DNA from: Casp-Chloro-G3 sp002816715 | GTDB lineage: Bacteria > Chloroflexota > Dehalococcoidia > Lucifugimonadales > UBA3495 | Assembly (NCBI GenBank): GCA_027623815.1 | Contig: JAQBUV010000009.1 | Span: 1-47,282 of the forward strand | DNA: 47,282 nt | Reading direction: 5' to 3' | Part shown: positions 33,122 to 41,833 of the stretch, in pieces | Layout of the letters: each line of letters starts with the position of its first letter | Position numbering within the stretch: position 1 is the first letter of the stretch | Position numbers and translations under genes: made by a program | The notes under the pieces: model-generated | The model's input: the letters and a program-made list of their open reading frames with translations, nothing else | The model's database searches: none | What the model was told of the DNA's origin: nothing

Positions 33122-34099
33122 ATGACCACATCCCAGGAAATCAGCCGTACCTACCGGTACGACCACACCATTGGCATGGACGACTTTGCCGGGCGTTCAT
33201 TTCGCAACCTGGCCGACCTGGCTGTCGGCCCCAATGAGATGCTCTACGTATTGCAGCGGGGCGAGTCGGTGCACCTAAACGTTTCAATTAAGAAGTGCAA
33301 CGTCGGCGAAGAGTGGTTTGGCGAGTTTGGGGAGTTTGGCACGGCTCCAGGCCAAATGGTCTGGCCCGCCGGAATTGCCATTGATTCGCAGCAGCATCTG
33401 TACGTGACTGACGAGTGGAACCAGCGGGTGTCGGTATTCGATACCGAGGGCAATCTCTTGGCTGAGTGGGGCGAGGAAGGCGAAGGAGAAGGTCAATTCA
33501 ACCGTCCCTCCGGTATCGTCTTTGACGCTGAGGAGAACTTGCTCGTGGTGGACGCACGGAACCATAGGGTGCAGAAGTTGGCCAAGAATGGAAATTTTCT
33601 GAGCCAGTGGGGCAGCGCCGGCACCGGCCCGGGACAATTCAATATGCCCTGGGGCATCGCCTTGAACGCAGATGGCGAGATATATGTCACCGATTGGCGG
33701 AACGATCGGGTGCAGAAATTTACTGCTGATGGGGCCTTCATTCTGGAGTGGGGATCGTCGGGCAGCGGCGCCGGGGAATTCAACCGTCCAGCGGGCATTG
33801 CGGTAGACAATGACGGCGATGTGTACGTGGTGGACTGGCACAACAATCGGGTGCAGGTCTTTGATCGTCAGGGTCATTACATTGACCAACTTATCGGCGA
33901 TGCCACCATGTCCAGCTGGGGAGGCCAGTTGATGGCCGCCAACCCGGTCTTGGAGGGGTACCGTCAGACGGCCAAGTACCCGGAACGCGAGGGGCGTCTG
34001 TTCCGGCCCCGTGCGGTGAAAGTTGATGACCAGAACCGCATCTTTATTGTGGATTCATGTAAAGGCCGTTTGCAGATATACCGGAAGACCTCGGTCTAA
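33122..34099 (+). CDS. Cytoplasmic NHL-repeat propeller protein (325 aa)
   Basis: After a 40-residue lead, about six NHL repeats with the pattern GQFNRPSGIVFDAEENLLVVDARNHRVQKL and its variants. No signal peptide, unlike the exported NHL protein at 531-1559. The ATG at 33122 has an upstream GGAGAC. Its last 4 bases overlap the end of the convergent deacetylase gene. Co-transcription with the DUF1800 gene 75 bases upstream is likely. Role unknown. Confidence 0.88.
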   Translation: MTTSQEISRTYRYDHTIGMDDFAGRSFRNLADLAVGPNEMLYVLQRGESVHLNVSIKKCNVGEEWFGEFGEFGTAPGQMVWPAGIAIDSQQHLYVTDEWNQRVSVFDTEGNLLAEWGEEGEGEGQFNRPSGIVFDAEENLLVVDARNHRVQKLAKNGNFLSQWGSAGTGPGQFNMPWGIALNADGEIYVTDWRNDRVQKFTADGAFILEWGSSGSGAGEFNRPAGIAVDNDGDVYVVDWHNNRVQVFDRQGHYIDQLIGDATMSSWGGQLMAANPVLEGYRQTAKYPEREGRLFRPRAVKVDDQNRIFIVDSCKGRLQIYRKTSV

Positions 34100-34926
34100 C
34101 GTTTAGCCCACATCTCAGCAACGTCAATCACCCGCATGAACTCCACGTTAGGGAAGCTGCGGATGTGAGTGATCAGCCGTTCCAGCATCAGCAACCGCCC
34201 GGGCCGCCCAATGTACTGGGGATGCATGGTCAACGTGAATGCCCGCCCGTAATGGTATAATCCTTCAAACTCCGCCGACCAGTTGGCGTACACTTCGTCG
34301 GGGCCGCGCATGGGGCCCAAGCGGTTGGCCGAGGGGGCGTAGACAAAGTTTGGGGCGTCATCCAGCAGCCAGTGGATTGGCACTTCCACCATTCGCTTAT
34401 CCGGCGTGTCCGCATTCAACGTGACCTGGTCCAATATATAGGGTGCGTCATCGCCCATCAGGCTGCTGTCGTACTGAAACCCGTGGGAGGCCAGTAAGTC
34501 CAGCGAAACGTCGCTTAGCTCCCAGCTAGGCGACCGGTAACCCAGCGGTGCCTGTCCGGTTATGCGCTGGAGTATCGCAATGCCCTGCTCCAGCACCTCT
34601 TGTTCCTCTGCCGCGGACATGGATGCGGGAGCCTCGTGCATGTAACCGTGGTGGGCTACTTCATGACCCCGCCGGACGATCTCTTCTACCAACTGCACAT
34701 GGGTTTCGGCCACGTAGCCGGGGACGTAAAAGCTAGCCTTGATGGAGTGGGCGTCCAGCAGGTTCAGAATCCGGGGCATGGCTATGCTAGGGCCGTATTC
34801 CGCCATTGACATCAAGCTGGGCAGGTTGGCGAAGTCGGGATTGCGGCGTATCCAAGACGAGACGCCATCCACATCGAAGGTTAGCATCGCCACACATTGG
34901 GTGTCGCCAGGCCAGATACCAGACAT
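34096..34926 (-). CDS. Polysaccharide deacetylase (NodB-type, 276 aa)
   Basis: NodB homology fold: first catalytic motif MLTFDVDGVSSW, metal site H-x-x-x-H in EVAHHGYMHE, RSPSWELS (third motif) and a late His in FTLTMHPQYIG. Length and motifs resemble the PuuE/peptidoglycan-deacetylase-like branch. No signal peptide, so an intracellular amide substrate (for example an N-acyl or allantoin-like compound) is possible. It converges on the NHL gene. Confidence 0.88.
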   Translation of the reverse strand: MSGIWPGDTQCVAMLTFDVDGVSSWIRRNPDFANLPSLMSMAEYGPSIAMPRILNLLDAHSIKASFYVPGYVAETHVQLVEEIVRRGHEVAHHGYMHEAPASMSAAEEQEVLEQGIAILQRITGQAPLGYRSPSWELSDVSLDLLASHGFQYDSSLMGDDAPYILDQVTLNADTPDKRMVEVPIHWLLDDAPNFVYAPSANRLGPMRGPDEVYANWSAEFEGLYHYGRAFTLTMHPQYIGRPGRLLMLERLITHIRSFPNVEFMRVIDVAEMWAKR

Positions 34927-35017
34927 TGGTTGCTCCTCAATGTTTTGGCGCTATTCTAGCCTATGCGGGCGTTGTAATGAAGATATTGGCGAGCGGAAAG
35001 TTTAAATCGCGGGAAGT

Positions 35018-36937
35018 CTAATTTGCGGAGAACTGAGTCTCACCCATAGTCCCCGGTACCAGCGATATCGGTTTTGATGTCTCCAGAGGGAGGGCCAGGC
35101 TTACAGTGGTTCCCTTTTTGGCGGTGCTGCTTATTTCGGTCTGGCCGCCAATGGCTTTGGCGTAATCGTTCATCATGGCCAATCCCTGGGAGTCGTCCAT
35201 ATCGTCGGAATCGAACCCGCATCCGTCGTCCGTCACTGAGAGGACCAGAATGCCACTCTCATTACAAATCAAAGCTACCTCGACATGGCTGGCGTTGGCG
35301 TGTTTCATGACGTTGTTCAGAGCTTCTTCGGCGATTCGGTATATGCCCATTCTCTGTTTCTCGGGGAGCCTGACATCTTCCGCCGCGTCCAGCGTGAAGA
35401 CGTCGGTATCTATAATCAGGTCGGTTTCCATTGATTCGTTAAATCGGCTAATCAGGCTGCGCATGGCGGGCACCAGACCCATTTTGACAATTGCCGGGTA
35501 CAGTTCGTGGCTCACTCGGCGTATGTCCTCGTCTTGCACCTTCTGCAGTTCACCCTGGATCTGCTCCAGCAGGAGGGATGCCTGGTCCGGCTCTCTGGTC
35601 AGCATGCTCTGACAAATACCCAGAGACATGGAAAGGGCTACCAGCTTGGACTGGACGTGTCCGTGCAGATAGTCGGCCATCTCCCGGCGTACCGATTCAT
35701 GCACCCCTACCAGCCTTTGGGATGCCTCCCTGGCGTCGCTGTAAGAAAATGCTGGAGAAGTATCGGCAGTTGAGGCGATATCCCTAAAGGCAGCAATTGC
35801 TGGTTGCGGGGCTCGGACAATAAACCACGCCGCCGCCATTGCCAACAATATTGATCCGGTGGCCAGTACCAGAGAAACGTTGTTGGACAATAACTGGCTG
35901 CTTTGTTGAGTGCTGAGGGCTGGCAATGCTGAGTACCACGAAGTTCCGGTTTCCTCAAAAGGTGAGAGCCCGGTGGAGGCTGGACCCGGGCCAAGACCGT
36001 TTTCCGCAACTGCGTCACGGAGCGTGGATTCCGATGAAACTGCGGCTATCTCCCCTGAAGTTAGCGACAACAGTTGAATGCCTGAGTTGGTGTCGTTCGA
36101 AGCCGGACTTTCCGGGGCTGTTGCGACCGGGCTATCCGGAATACCCGACCGGTCGGGTTCTTGGTACAGCAGTTGTTGCACTGAGGCGACGAGAACATCG
36201 GATTTCATTATTCCGACTAGCAAGCCATCATTTGCACTCCCGTTCGCGCTCTCAATAGAACTGCCAATAGAGCTGTCAAATACACCAGCGGCAAAAACCA
36301 ACCGTTCAATGCGGGATTGTGAAAGGTCTATGCTGCCGTCTTCACCCAAGGCCAAGACGCCGAACTTCAACGGTGATATGGACGGTCTGCCCTGGCTGTT
36401 GCGGCTGTCCTGGTAGGCCGGTGTGTTCTGCCAAATATAGAAGTCGTGATGCAGGATGCCGGCGCTGGCAGCCACTTCTCCTCTGGTGTTCACCACCGCC
36501 AGAGACTCGAATCCGGAATAGACTTGCAGGAACTGATCTAGTCGTTGACTGACCAATGCGCTCTCATTGCCGCTTTCAATGGCATCGTCGGCAAATACAG
36601 CGTTGATCAAAACTGGGTCACTCGAGATTGAAGCTAGGGCTTGGGCCTGGGTCTCCAGGACGCCTTCCAGAGTCAGATCAACCTGTTGAGAGTTGACCAC
36701 GGCGGCGTTGCTGGCAGAAGCAGCGCTTGAAGCGAGGAAGTTGACCAGCGCTACTCCCAAGAGCAGCATGGGCAGGACGACCGCTAGCAGCATCAGGTTG
36801 AGGATCTTGCGGCTCCCAGCGGTGGCAGGGACAACTCTGTTCAGTACGTTGACTCGCTTTAGCTTTGCGGCCAGGCGGTTGCGGTTGCCCGCAAGATTCA
36901 TTTTGACGTTTTGATGACTCTGAGTGTCTGGCGTCAT
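35018..36937 (-). CDS. Membrane sensor histidine kinase, NarL-system type (639 aa)
   Basis: Order: cytoplasmic N terminus, membrane segment at about residues 45-68, an extracytoplasmic sensor domain of about 290 residues (Cache-like, LESLAVVNTRGEVAAS and YIWQNTPAYQD), a second membrane segment near 360-380, a DHp helix with the phospho-acceptor His in MADYLHGHVQSKL (HisKA_3 style), and an ATPase domain with N box EEALNNVMKHANA and G box DDGCGFD. Such kinases normally pair with NarL-type regulators, whereas the nearest regulator (43612) is OmpR-type. It is divergent from amt1, sharing the boxed promoter region, so ammonium or nitrogen sensing is plausible but unproven. Confidence 0.88.
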   Translation of the reverse strand: MTPDTQSHQNVKMNLAGNRNRLAAKLKRVNVLNRVVPATAGSRKILNLMLLAVVLPMLLLGVALVNFLASSAASASNAAVVNSQQVDLTLEGVLETQAQALASISSDPVLINAVFADDAIESGNESALVSQRLDQFLQVYSGFESLAVVNTRGEVAASAGILHHDFYIWQNTPAYQDSRNSQGRPSISPLKFGVLALGEDGSIDLSQSRIERLVFAAGVFDSSIGSSIESANGSANDGLLVGIMKSDVLVASVQQLLYQEPDRSGIPDSPVATAPESPASNDTNSGIQLLSLTSGEIAAVSSESTLRDAVAENGLGPGPASTGLSPFEETGTSWYSALPALSTQQSSQLLSNNVSLVLATGSILLAMAAAWFIVRAPQPAIAAFRDIASTADTSPAFSYSDAREASQRLVGVHESVRREMADYLHGHVQSKLVALSMSLGICQSMLTREPDQASLLLEQIQGELQKVQDEDIRRVSHELYPAIVKMGLVPAMRSLISRFNESMETDLIIDTDVFTLDAAEDVRLPEKQRMGIYRIAEEALNNVMKHANASHVEVALICNESGILVLSVTDDGCGFDSDDMDDSQGLAMMNDYAKAIGGQTEISSTAKKGTTVSLALPLETSKPISLVPGTMGETQFSAN

Positions 36938-37055
36938 GGTGTCTCCCTGGTAGGTAAACCCGGGTGTGCTATTTGTGCTGCTTGTACTAGGCTATGATGG
37001 CAAGTGAAAGTAAAGAACACGGTAAAGGATTGTGTGAAATGCTTGGGCCTGGCCC

Positions 37056-37093
37056 GTAATATTCTATTTACAAATCGGCAACATAGCCGTAAC
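37056..37093 (+). promoter_or_regulatory. Four-box GlnR-like operator upstream of amt1
   Basis: Pentamers at exact 11-base steps: GTAAT (37056), TTTAC (37067), GCAAC (37078), GTAAC (37089). A weak -10-like TAGACT lies at 37104-37109, and no -35 consensus is present, which fits an activator-dependent promoter. The same architecture precedes both peptide genes and the regulator gene. Confidence 0.7.
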
Positions 37094-37143
37094 AAGTGAA
37101 GTCTAGACTCGGGGTCGAATCAAATCGATCGGGAGGATACTTC

Positions 37144-38490
37144 ATGTTACGGAGATCATTGCTGCTAATTATGGTGGGGCTGCTGGCGGCGGGAATTCTC
37201 ACTGGCTACAACCTGGTTTTCGCTCAGGACATCACGTCCGATGCAGATAAGCTAGACCAGGGTAGTAACGTTATCTGGATGCTGGGCGCTTTCCTGGTGT
37301 TCTTCATGCAAGCCGGGTTTGCCTTCTTGGGTGCCGGGCTGATCCGGGCCAAGAACACCACCAACTATTTGACCAAGAGCTTCATGGACTTTGCAACGGC
37401 CTCCATATCCTTCTGGGCCTTTGGTTTTGCCCTGATGTGGGGGACTTCCGTGGCGGGGATAGCCGGCACCGACAATTTCTTTCTGACCGACGCTGCTGAC
37501 GGTCAGACCTACGTGGACTGGGTGTTCCAGATGGTCTTTGCCGGTACTGCCGCGACCATAGTCGCTGGTGCGATGGCCGAGCGGACCAAGACCCAGACCT
37601 ACTTGGCCTATAGTTTCCTGATCGGCGCGATTGTCTACCCGCTCTACGGACACTGGGTCTGGGGCGGTGGCTGGCTGGGCAATCTGGACTTCATCGGTCT
37701 GCCAGCGGCTGCCGACTACGCCGGGTCAGGTGTGGTGCATGCCGTCGGTGGTTTCCTAGCCTTGGCGGGGGCGGCGGTAGTGGGGCCTCGCATCGGCAAG
37801 TTCAATTCTGACGGCTCGGCCAACGTGATTCACGGTCATAACTCAACCTACGTGGTAATCGGCACCTTCATACTGTTCTTCGGGTGGTTTGGGTTCAATA
37901 TCAACACCGGAGACTCTATTGGACTCAACGCCATCAACACCCTGCTGTCGGGAGCCGCCGGAGCAGTGGTTGCGCTGTACATTCAACTGGCTCGCACCGG
38001 CAAGCTGGACGTGCTGATGGCCTGTAACGGCGCGCTGGCCGGACTGGTGGGCATCACCGCCGGGGTCGCCTTTGTGGCCCCCTGGGCGGCAGTGGTAATT
38101 GGCATGATCTCGGCCCCGATAATGATTATCTCAATCAATCTGATCGAAAAGATTTTCAAGATTGACGACCCGGTGGGCGCAATATCGGTACACGGGACTA
38201 CCGGACTGTGGGGTGTTCTGGCGGTAGGAATCTTCGCCAACGGCAACAACGGAGTCACCGGGTTAATCGCTGGCAACACCCTACAGATTGTTTCTCAGTT
38301 AATCAGTATGGGCGTGGTGCTGGTTTGGGCACTGACGACCGGATTCGCCATGTTCTTGATCCTCAAGATCACTATGGGCGTCCGCGCCACCCGGGAGGAA
38401 GAGATGGAGGGTCTGGACATGCCTGAGCATGGCATCCACACCTACCCGGAACTGCCGCAACCGGTTGGGGTCGGTGCCGCCGATGATTAG
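37144..38490 (+). CDS. amt: Ammonium transporter Amt1 with signal peptide (448 aa)
   Basis: Ammonium channel of the Amt/Mep/Rh family. A cleavable signal peptide (LLLIMVGLLAAGILTGYNLVFAQ) precedes eleven membrane segments. Seen: WMLGAFLVFFMQAGFAFLGAGL, IVAGAMAERTK, the first pore His in GSGVVHAVGG and the second in VHGTTGLWG. The ATG at 37144 follows GGGAGGA. It is preceded by the four-box operator and followed by a strong hairpin, so it is its own transcript. No glnK/PII gene follows. Confidence 0.95.
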   Translation: MLRRSLLLIMVGLLAAGILTGYNLVFAQDITSDADKLDQGSNVIWMLGAFLVFFMQAGFAFLGAGLIRAKNTTNYLTKSFMDFATASISFWAFGFALMWGTSVAGIAGTDNFFLTDAADGQTYVDWVFQMVFAGTAATIVAGAMAERTKTQTYLAYSFLIGAIVYPLYGHWVWGGGWLGNLDFIGLPAAADYAGSGVVHAVGGFLALAGAAVVGPRIGKFNSDGSANVIHGHNSTYVVIGTFILFFGWFGFNINTGDSIGLNAINTLLSGAAGAVVALYIQLARTGKLDVLMACNGALAGLVGITAGVAFVAPWAAVVIGMISAPIMIISINLIEKIFKIDDPVGAISVHGTTGLWGVLAVGIFANGNNGVTGLIAGNTLQIVSQLISMGVVLVWALTTGFAMFLILKITMGVRATREEEMEGLDMPEHGIHTYPELPQPVGVGAADD

Positions 38491-38543
38491 GCGCCCGGCC
38501 TAATCAGACACCAGCAAATAACTAAGACTTTCTCTCCTCATTG

Positions 38544-38578
38544 GAAGCACCGGGGGAGGCCACTACCCCCGGTGCTTC
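38544..38578 (+). terminator. Strong hairpin after amt1
   Basis: GAAGCACCGGGGG (38544-38556), 9-base loop, exact complement (38566-38578). A T tract is absent but the 13-bp GC-rich stem 54 bases past the stop is terminator-like. Confidence 0.7.
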
Positions 38579-38695
38579 TGCGTCTACCCCACTCAAAGAT
38601 TACCGCCAAGCCGCAAACATCGCAAAGATTATTTTGGTTACTCTTGTTTCGCCCTCAGTGTCCTCTGCGGTGCGTATAGTGGCTGACGCAATTTC

Positions 38696-38733
38696 GTAAC
38701 ATAGAGTTTACATTCCTGAAAAAACTATGTAAC
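38696..38733 (+). promoter_or_regulatory. Four-box GlnR-like operator upstream of the first peptide gene
   Basis: GTAAC (38696), TTTAC (38707), GAAAA (38718), GTAAC (38729), all 11 bases apart. A -10-like CATACT sits at 38744-38749, the same distance from the last box as in amt1. Confidence 0.7.
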
Positions 38734-38790
38734 AACTTGGCGGCATACTAGGGCTATCAAGTTTAGATTTGTGGTGAGGAGCTAGTAATT

Positions 38791-38874
38791 ATGGAAGCCA
38801 TTGCCGCCGCCGGTGTTTTTGTCGGACTGTTCAGTCTCTGGGTGATTCTCCCCAAGAAGCTGCTCAAGAAATAA
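38791..38874 (+). CDS. 27-aa membrane peptide, copy 1
   Basis: Too short for normal gene finding. Reads MEAIAAAGVFVGLFSLWVIL followed by PKKLLKK: one hydrophobic helix of about 18 residues and a basic tail that would face the cytoplasm. Shine-Dalgarno GAGGAG precedes the ATG. The second copy at 39230 differs in 13 codons; 11 changes are silent and the other two are Ile to Val and Ile to Leu. That pattern shows selection on the protein. It has its own operator and terminator, and lies between two amt genes. Family unknown; it may bind and tune Amt, but this is inference. Confidence 0.82.
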   Translation: MEAIAAAGVFVGLFSLWVILPKKLLKK

Positions 38875-38930
38875 TCTGAATTTTCAACTAAGAATCCCTA
38901 ACATAATGAACAGCATTGGGGCGAGACTCC

Positions 38931-39007
38931 TTCATTCCGGCCTGCGCCGGAATCCAGAGATCCCTTCACCGCATACGTTTCTGGACTCCGGCTTTTGCCG
39001 GAGCGAC
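38931..39007. repeat. REP-like dispersed hairpin repeat, copy 3
   Basis: Exact hairpin ATTCCGGC-CTGC-GCCGGAAT (38934-38953) and a second CTCCGGC-TTTT-GCCGGAG hairpin about 35 bases later. It is the best preserved of three copies in this window. Confidence 0.65.
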
Positions 39008-39079
39008 AATATGAAGCTCAATCGTTCCTAAGCCGATATTAAGCCATTTCATTTTGTCAGGGGCTCTAAGCCATTTCAA

Positions 39080-39119
39080 AGGCCGGGGACATCAATAGTC
39101 CCCGGCCTCCTGTCGTCTT
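39080..39119 (+). terminator. Terminator after the first peptide gene
   Basis: AGGCCGGGGAC (39080-39090), loop ATCAATA, exact complement (39098-39108), then TGTCGTCTTTT. It separates the transcripts of the two peptide genes. Confidence 0.85.
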
Positions 39120-39142
39120 TTCCCAGCCCCGGACCCCAAGAT

Positions 39143-39180
39143 GTAACAAAAATTTAACATGTTGGTAAAAAGGATGTAAC
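39143..39180 (+). promoter_or_regulatory. Four-box GlnR-like operator upstream of the second peptide gene
   Basis: GTAAC (39143), TTAAC (39154), GTAAA (39165), GTAAC (39176), all 11 bases apart, matching the other two sites box for box. A weak -10-like CAAGAT lies at 39191-39196. Confidence 0.7.
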
Positions 39181-39229
39181 ACATAGGGTTCAAGATACGT
39201 TCATAGTTTGTAACTAGGAGCGTCTGAAC

Positions 39230-39313
39230 ATGGAAGCGGTTGCCGCTGCGGGAGTTTTTGTAGGACTATTCAGTCTGTGGGTTTTGCTTCCTAAGAAGCT
39301 GCTTAAGAAATAA
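39230..39313 (+). CDS. 27-aa membrane peptide, copy 2
   Basis: Reads MEAVAAAGVFVGLFSLWVLL then PKKLLKK; 25 of 27 residues match copy 1. Shine-Dalgarno TAGGAG precedes the ATG. One hydrophobic helix and a basic tail. It shares the same four-box operator design, so both copies and amt1 should respond together. Two preserved copies with saturated silent sites suggest an old duplication kept by selection. Family not recognised. Confidence 0.82.
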   Translation: MEAVAAAGVFVGLFSLWVLLPKKLLKK

Positions 39314-39330
39314 GCTTGAATCTTTCAATC

Positions 39331-39421
39331 CGGCAGGATACCCTCTTAACGTATCGGCCACAAGCCCATGCTCCTTGGCCTCGCCAATGGCATGGGCTGT
39401 ATACGTTAGAGGGGCTGTCGG
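39331..39421 (+). other. About 90-base imperfect hairpin between the second peptide gene and amt2
   Basis: Segments pair from outside in: CGGCAG with CTGTCG, CCCTCTTAACGTAT (39341-39354) with ATACGTTAGAGGGG (39401-39414, one gap) and AGCCCATGC (39363-39371) with GCATGGGCT (39390-39398), leaving an 18-base tip. It could end the peptide transcript, act as an amt2 leader or be a small RNA. amt2 itself lacks a visible four-box operator. Confidence 0.55.
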
Positions 39422-39492
39422 GTGGGTAAATCCCAGATACGCGCGCCTGCTAACCAGGTTGGTGTCTGGACTGAGGAGAGGAAGACAATCCG

Positions 39493-40704
39493 ATGAATAG
39501 TGGAGATATTGCTTGGATATTAGCCTCGTCGGCTCTGGTGCTGCTGATGACTCCGGGACTGGCTTTCTTCTATGGGGGCTTGGTGCGGAGGAAGAATGTT
39601 ACCGCCACCATCATGTACAGCTTCATGTCGATGGGACTGGTTGGAGTGGTCTGGGTGTTGTGGGGTTATAGCCTGGCCTTTGCGCCCGACCTGGGTGGAT
39701 TTGGGCTTATTGGAGACCTGTCCTGGTTCGGACTGGCCGGTGTCAGCGCCACCGAACCTGGCCCTTACGCCGATAATATACCCCATCAGGCGTTTATGAT
39801 CTTTCAAGGCATGTTTGCCATCATAACTCCGGCCTTGATCACTGGGGCCTTTGCTGAGCGGATGAAGTTTAGTTCCTACGTCATTTTCATAGTGCTGTGG
39901 GTGACCATAGTTTATGCGCCGGTGGCCCACTGGGTCTGGGGTGCCAACGGTTGGCTAGGTGGCCTGGGCGCGCTGGACTTTGCCGGGGGCACGGTGGTGC
40001 ACATAAACTCTGGAATTGGGGCGCTGGCGGCCGCCATAATCGTCGGCAAGCGCACTGGATACGGGGCGCATCCCATGCCGCCGCACAACGTTCCCATGGT
40101 GGTTTTGGGTGCCGGGTTGCTCTGGTTCGGCTGGTTTGGCTTCAATGCCGGCAGCGCGTTGGCGGCAGACGGTGTGGCGGTCAACGCCTTTGTGGTTACC
40201 AACACTGCCGCCGCTGCCGCGATATTAAGTTGGGTTGCCATGTCTTGGGTGTTCGGCAAGAAGCCCAGTGTCATTGGAGCGGCTTCGGGCGCGGTCGCTG
40301 GACTGGTCGCCATTACCCCGGCCGCCGGATTTGTCGGCGTGATGCCAGCCCTTGTCATCGGTATCGGTGCGGGCGTCATTTGTTACGGAGCTATTGAGCT
40401 GCTGCTGAGATTGAAAATTGATGACGCTCTGGCGGTTTTTGGCGTACATGGCATGGGCGGAGCCTGGGGGGCATTGGCTACTGGACTCTTTGTTGGCATT
40501 GGCTTTGGAGTGTTGGAGGTCAGTCGGGGAGAACAGATTCTCCGTCAACTTATTGGCATTGGAGCGGTGGTGGGCTGGTCCTTTGTGGTCACGTCGATAA
40601 TCTTGCTGGCCCTCAAGTACACCATCGGACTGCGGGCTTCCGAATCTGAGGAAGAAGCCGGACTGGACTTGTCGCAGCATGGCGAAGGTGCCTATACTGC
40701 GTAG
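39493..40704 (+). CDS. amt: Ammonium transporter Amt2 (403 aa)
   Basis: Second Amt-family channel, without the signal peptide of Amt1 and clearly diverged from it. Seen: WILASSALVLLMTPGLAFFYGGL at the N terminus, TGAFAERMKFSSYV, the first pore His in GTVVHINSGIG and the second in GVHGMGGAWG, and a C-terminal acidic tail. Shine-Dalgarno GAGGAG lies upstream. GSII follows 80 bases later and may be co-transcribed. Confidence 0.95.
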   Translation: MNSGDIAWILASSALVLLMTPGLAFFYGGLVRRKNVTATIMYSFMSMGLVGVVWVLWGYSLAFAPDLGGFGLIGDLSWFGLAGVSATEPGPYADNIPHQAFMIFQGMFAIITPALITGAFAERMKFSSYVIFIVLWVTIVYAPVAHWVWGANGWLGGLGALDFAGGTVVHINSGIGALAAAIIVGKRTGYGAHPMPPHNVPMVVLGAGLLWFGWFGFNAGSALAADGVAVNAFVVTNTAAAAAILSWVAMSWVFGKKPSVIGAASGAVAGLVAITPAAGFVGVMPALVIGIGAGVICYGAIELLLRLKIDDALAVFGVHGMGGAWGALATGLFVGIGFGVLEVSRGEQILRQLIGIGAVVGWSFVVTSIILLALKYTIGLRASESEEEAGLDLSQHGEGAYTA

Positions 40705-40743
40705 TGACTAAGCTCGTAGTGACTAAGCCACTGAATAGTCACT
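40700..40743 (+). promoter_or_regulatory. Direct and inverted repeats upstream of glnII
   Basis: CGTAGTGACTAAGC occurs twice (40700-40713, 40715-40728), and the second copy forms an inverted repeat AGTGACTA-N10-TAGTCACT (40718-40743). Weak GTAGT, GCCAC, GTCAC pentamers also fall 11 bases apart (40716, 40727, 40738). This may be a degenerate regulator site or a duplicated amt2 stop region. Confidence 0.4.
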
Positions 40744-40784
40744 GGCGAAATTAGACATTACACACTGCAAAAGAGGTTGGAGTA

Positions 40785-41789
40785 ATGAGTTTCTACAAAG
40801 CGGAATACATTTGGATTGATGGCAGTAATCCGACGGCCAAGTTAAGGTCCAAGGGCAAGGTTATACCCATGGGTGAAGAGCCGCCCATCTGGGGATTTGA
40901 TGGTTCCAGCACCAACCAGGCTCCGGGCAGCGAGTCCGACTGCGTTTTGAATCCGGTTTTTGTTTGTCCCGACCCCATTCGGGGGGGCGACAACAAGCTG
41001 GTGATGTGTGAGGTATTGCTCACCGATATGACGCCGCACCCGACCAACACCCGGGCGGCCTGCGCGGCCAGTGCGGCCAAGTATGCTTCTATGGATACTT
41101 GGTTTGGCATTGAGCAGGAATATACCTACTTTGACGGCCTCAAGCCTCTGGGCTGGCCGGACAACGGCTTTCCGGCGCCTCAGGGCGGTTACTATTGCGG
41201 AGTGGGTTCCGACGAAGTGTTCGGTCGTGATATTGTTGAGGCGCACCTGGAAGCTTGTCTAAAAGCTGGCTTGATGATCGCCGGTATCAACGGCGAGGTC
41301 ATGCCGGGCCAGTGGGAGTTTCAAATAGGGCCGATCAACGCCCCGGCAGTGGCCGATCACCTATGGCTCGCCCGATGGCTGCTGTATCGCATTGGCGAAG
41401 ACTTCGACGTGAGCGCTACTCTGGACCCCAAGCCGGTTCGGGGAGACTGGAACGGCGCCGGAGCGCACACCAACTTCTCTACCAACAAGATGAGGAATGA
41501 ATACGAAGCTTGCGTGGCGGCGGCTGAGGCTCTCAGCAAGAAACATGATCTGCACATTGCCAACTACGGCCACCGGATTGAAGAACGGCTCACCGGACAG
41601 CATGAGACCTGTTCCTACAAGGAATTCCGGTACGGCGTTTCCGACCGGGGCGCATCGGTCAGGATTCCCTGGCAGGTGGCCCGCGACGGTAAGGGTTACA
41701 TTGAAGACCGTCGGCCCAACGCCAACTGCGACCCCTACGTGGTAACCAGGTTAATTATCGACACGGTTTGCGGCGCGGCGTCCGCCTGA
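40785..41789 (+). CDS. glnII: Glutamine synthetase, type II (eukaryote-like, 334 aa)
   Basis: ATP-dependent glutamine synthesis from glutamate and ammonia. The GSII signatures are clear: YIWIDGSNPTAKLRSK, PIWGFDGSSTNQA, TWFGIEQEYTYFD, INGEVMPGQWEFQIGP and GDWNGAGAHTNFST. At 334 aa it is far shorter than GSI and matches GSII of rhizobia, streptomycetes and eukaryotes. GSII lacks the adenylylation loop, so control is by transcription or feedback. A GSI gene follows after a terminator. Confidence 0.95.
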   Translation: MSFYKAEYIWIDGSNPTAKLRSKGKVIPMGEEPPIWGFDGSSTNQAPGSESDCVLNPVFVCPDPIRGGDNKLVMCEVLLTDMTPHPTNTRAACAASAAKYASMDTWFGIEQEYTYFDGLKPLGWPDNGFPAPQGGYYCGVGSDEVFGRDIVEAHLEACLKAGLMIAGINGEVMPGQWEFQIGPINAPAVADHLWLARWLLYRIGEDFDVSATLDPKPVRGDWNGAGAHTNFSTNKMRNEYEACVAAAEALSKKHDLHIANYGHRIEERLTGQHETCSYKEFRYGVSDRGASVRIPWQVARDGKGYIEDRRPNANCDPYVVTRLIIDTVCGAASA

Positions 41790-41833
41790 CAATGCTAGTC
41801 CAGAACCTTGATTCAAGACCTTGATTAATGATG

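Noticed and set aside
38735..38760. Sigma-54 promoter (TTGGCGGCATACTAGGGC) before the first peptide gene
   Set aside because: The -24 GG is present but the -12 GC is out of register, and the two sister promoters have nothing similar.
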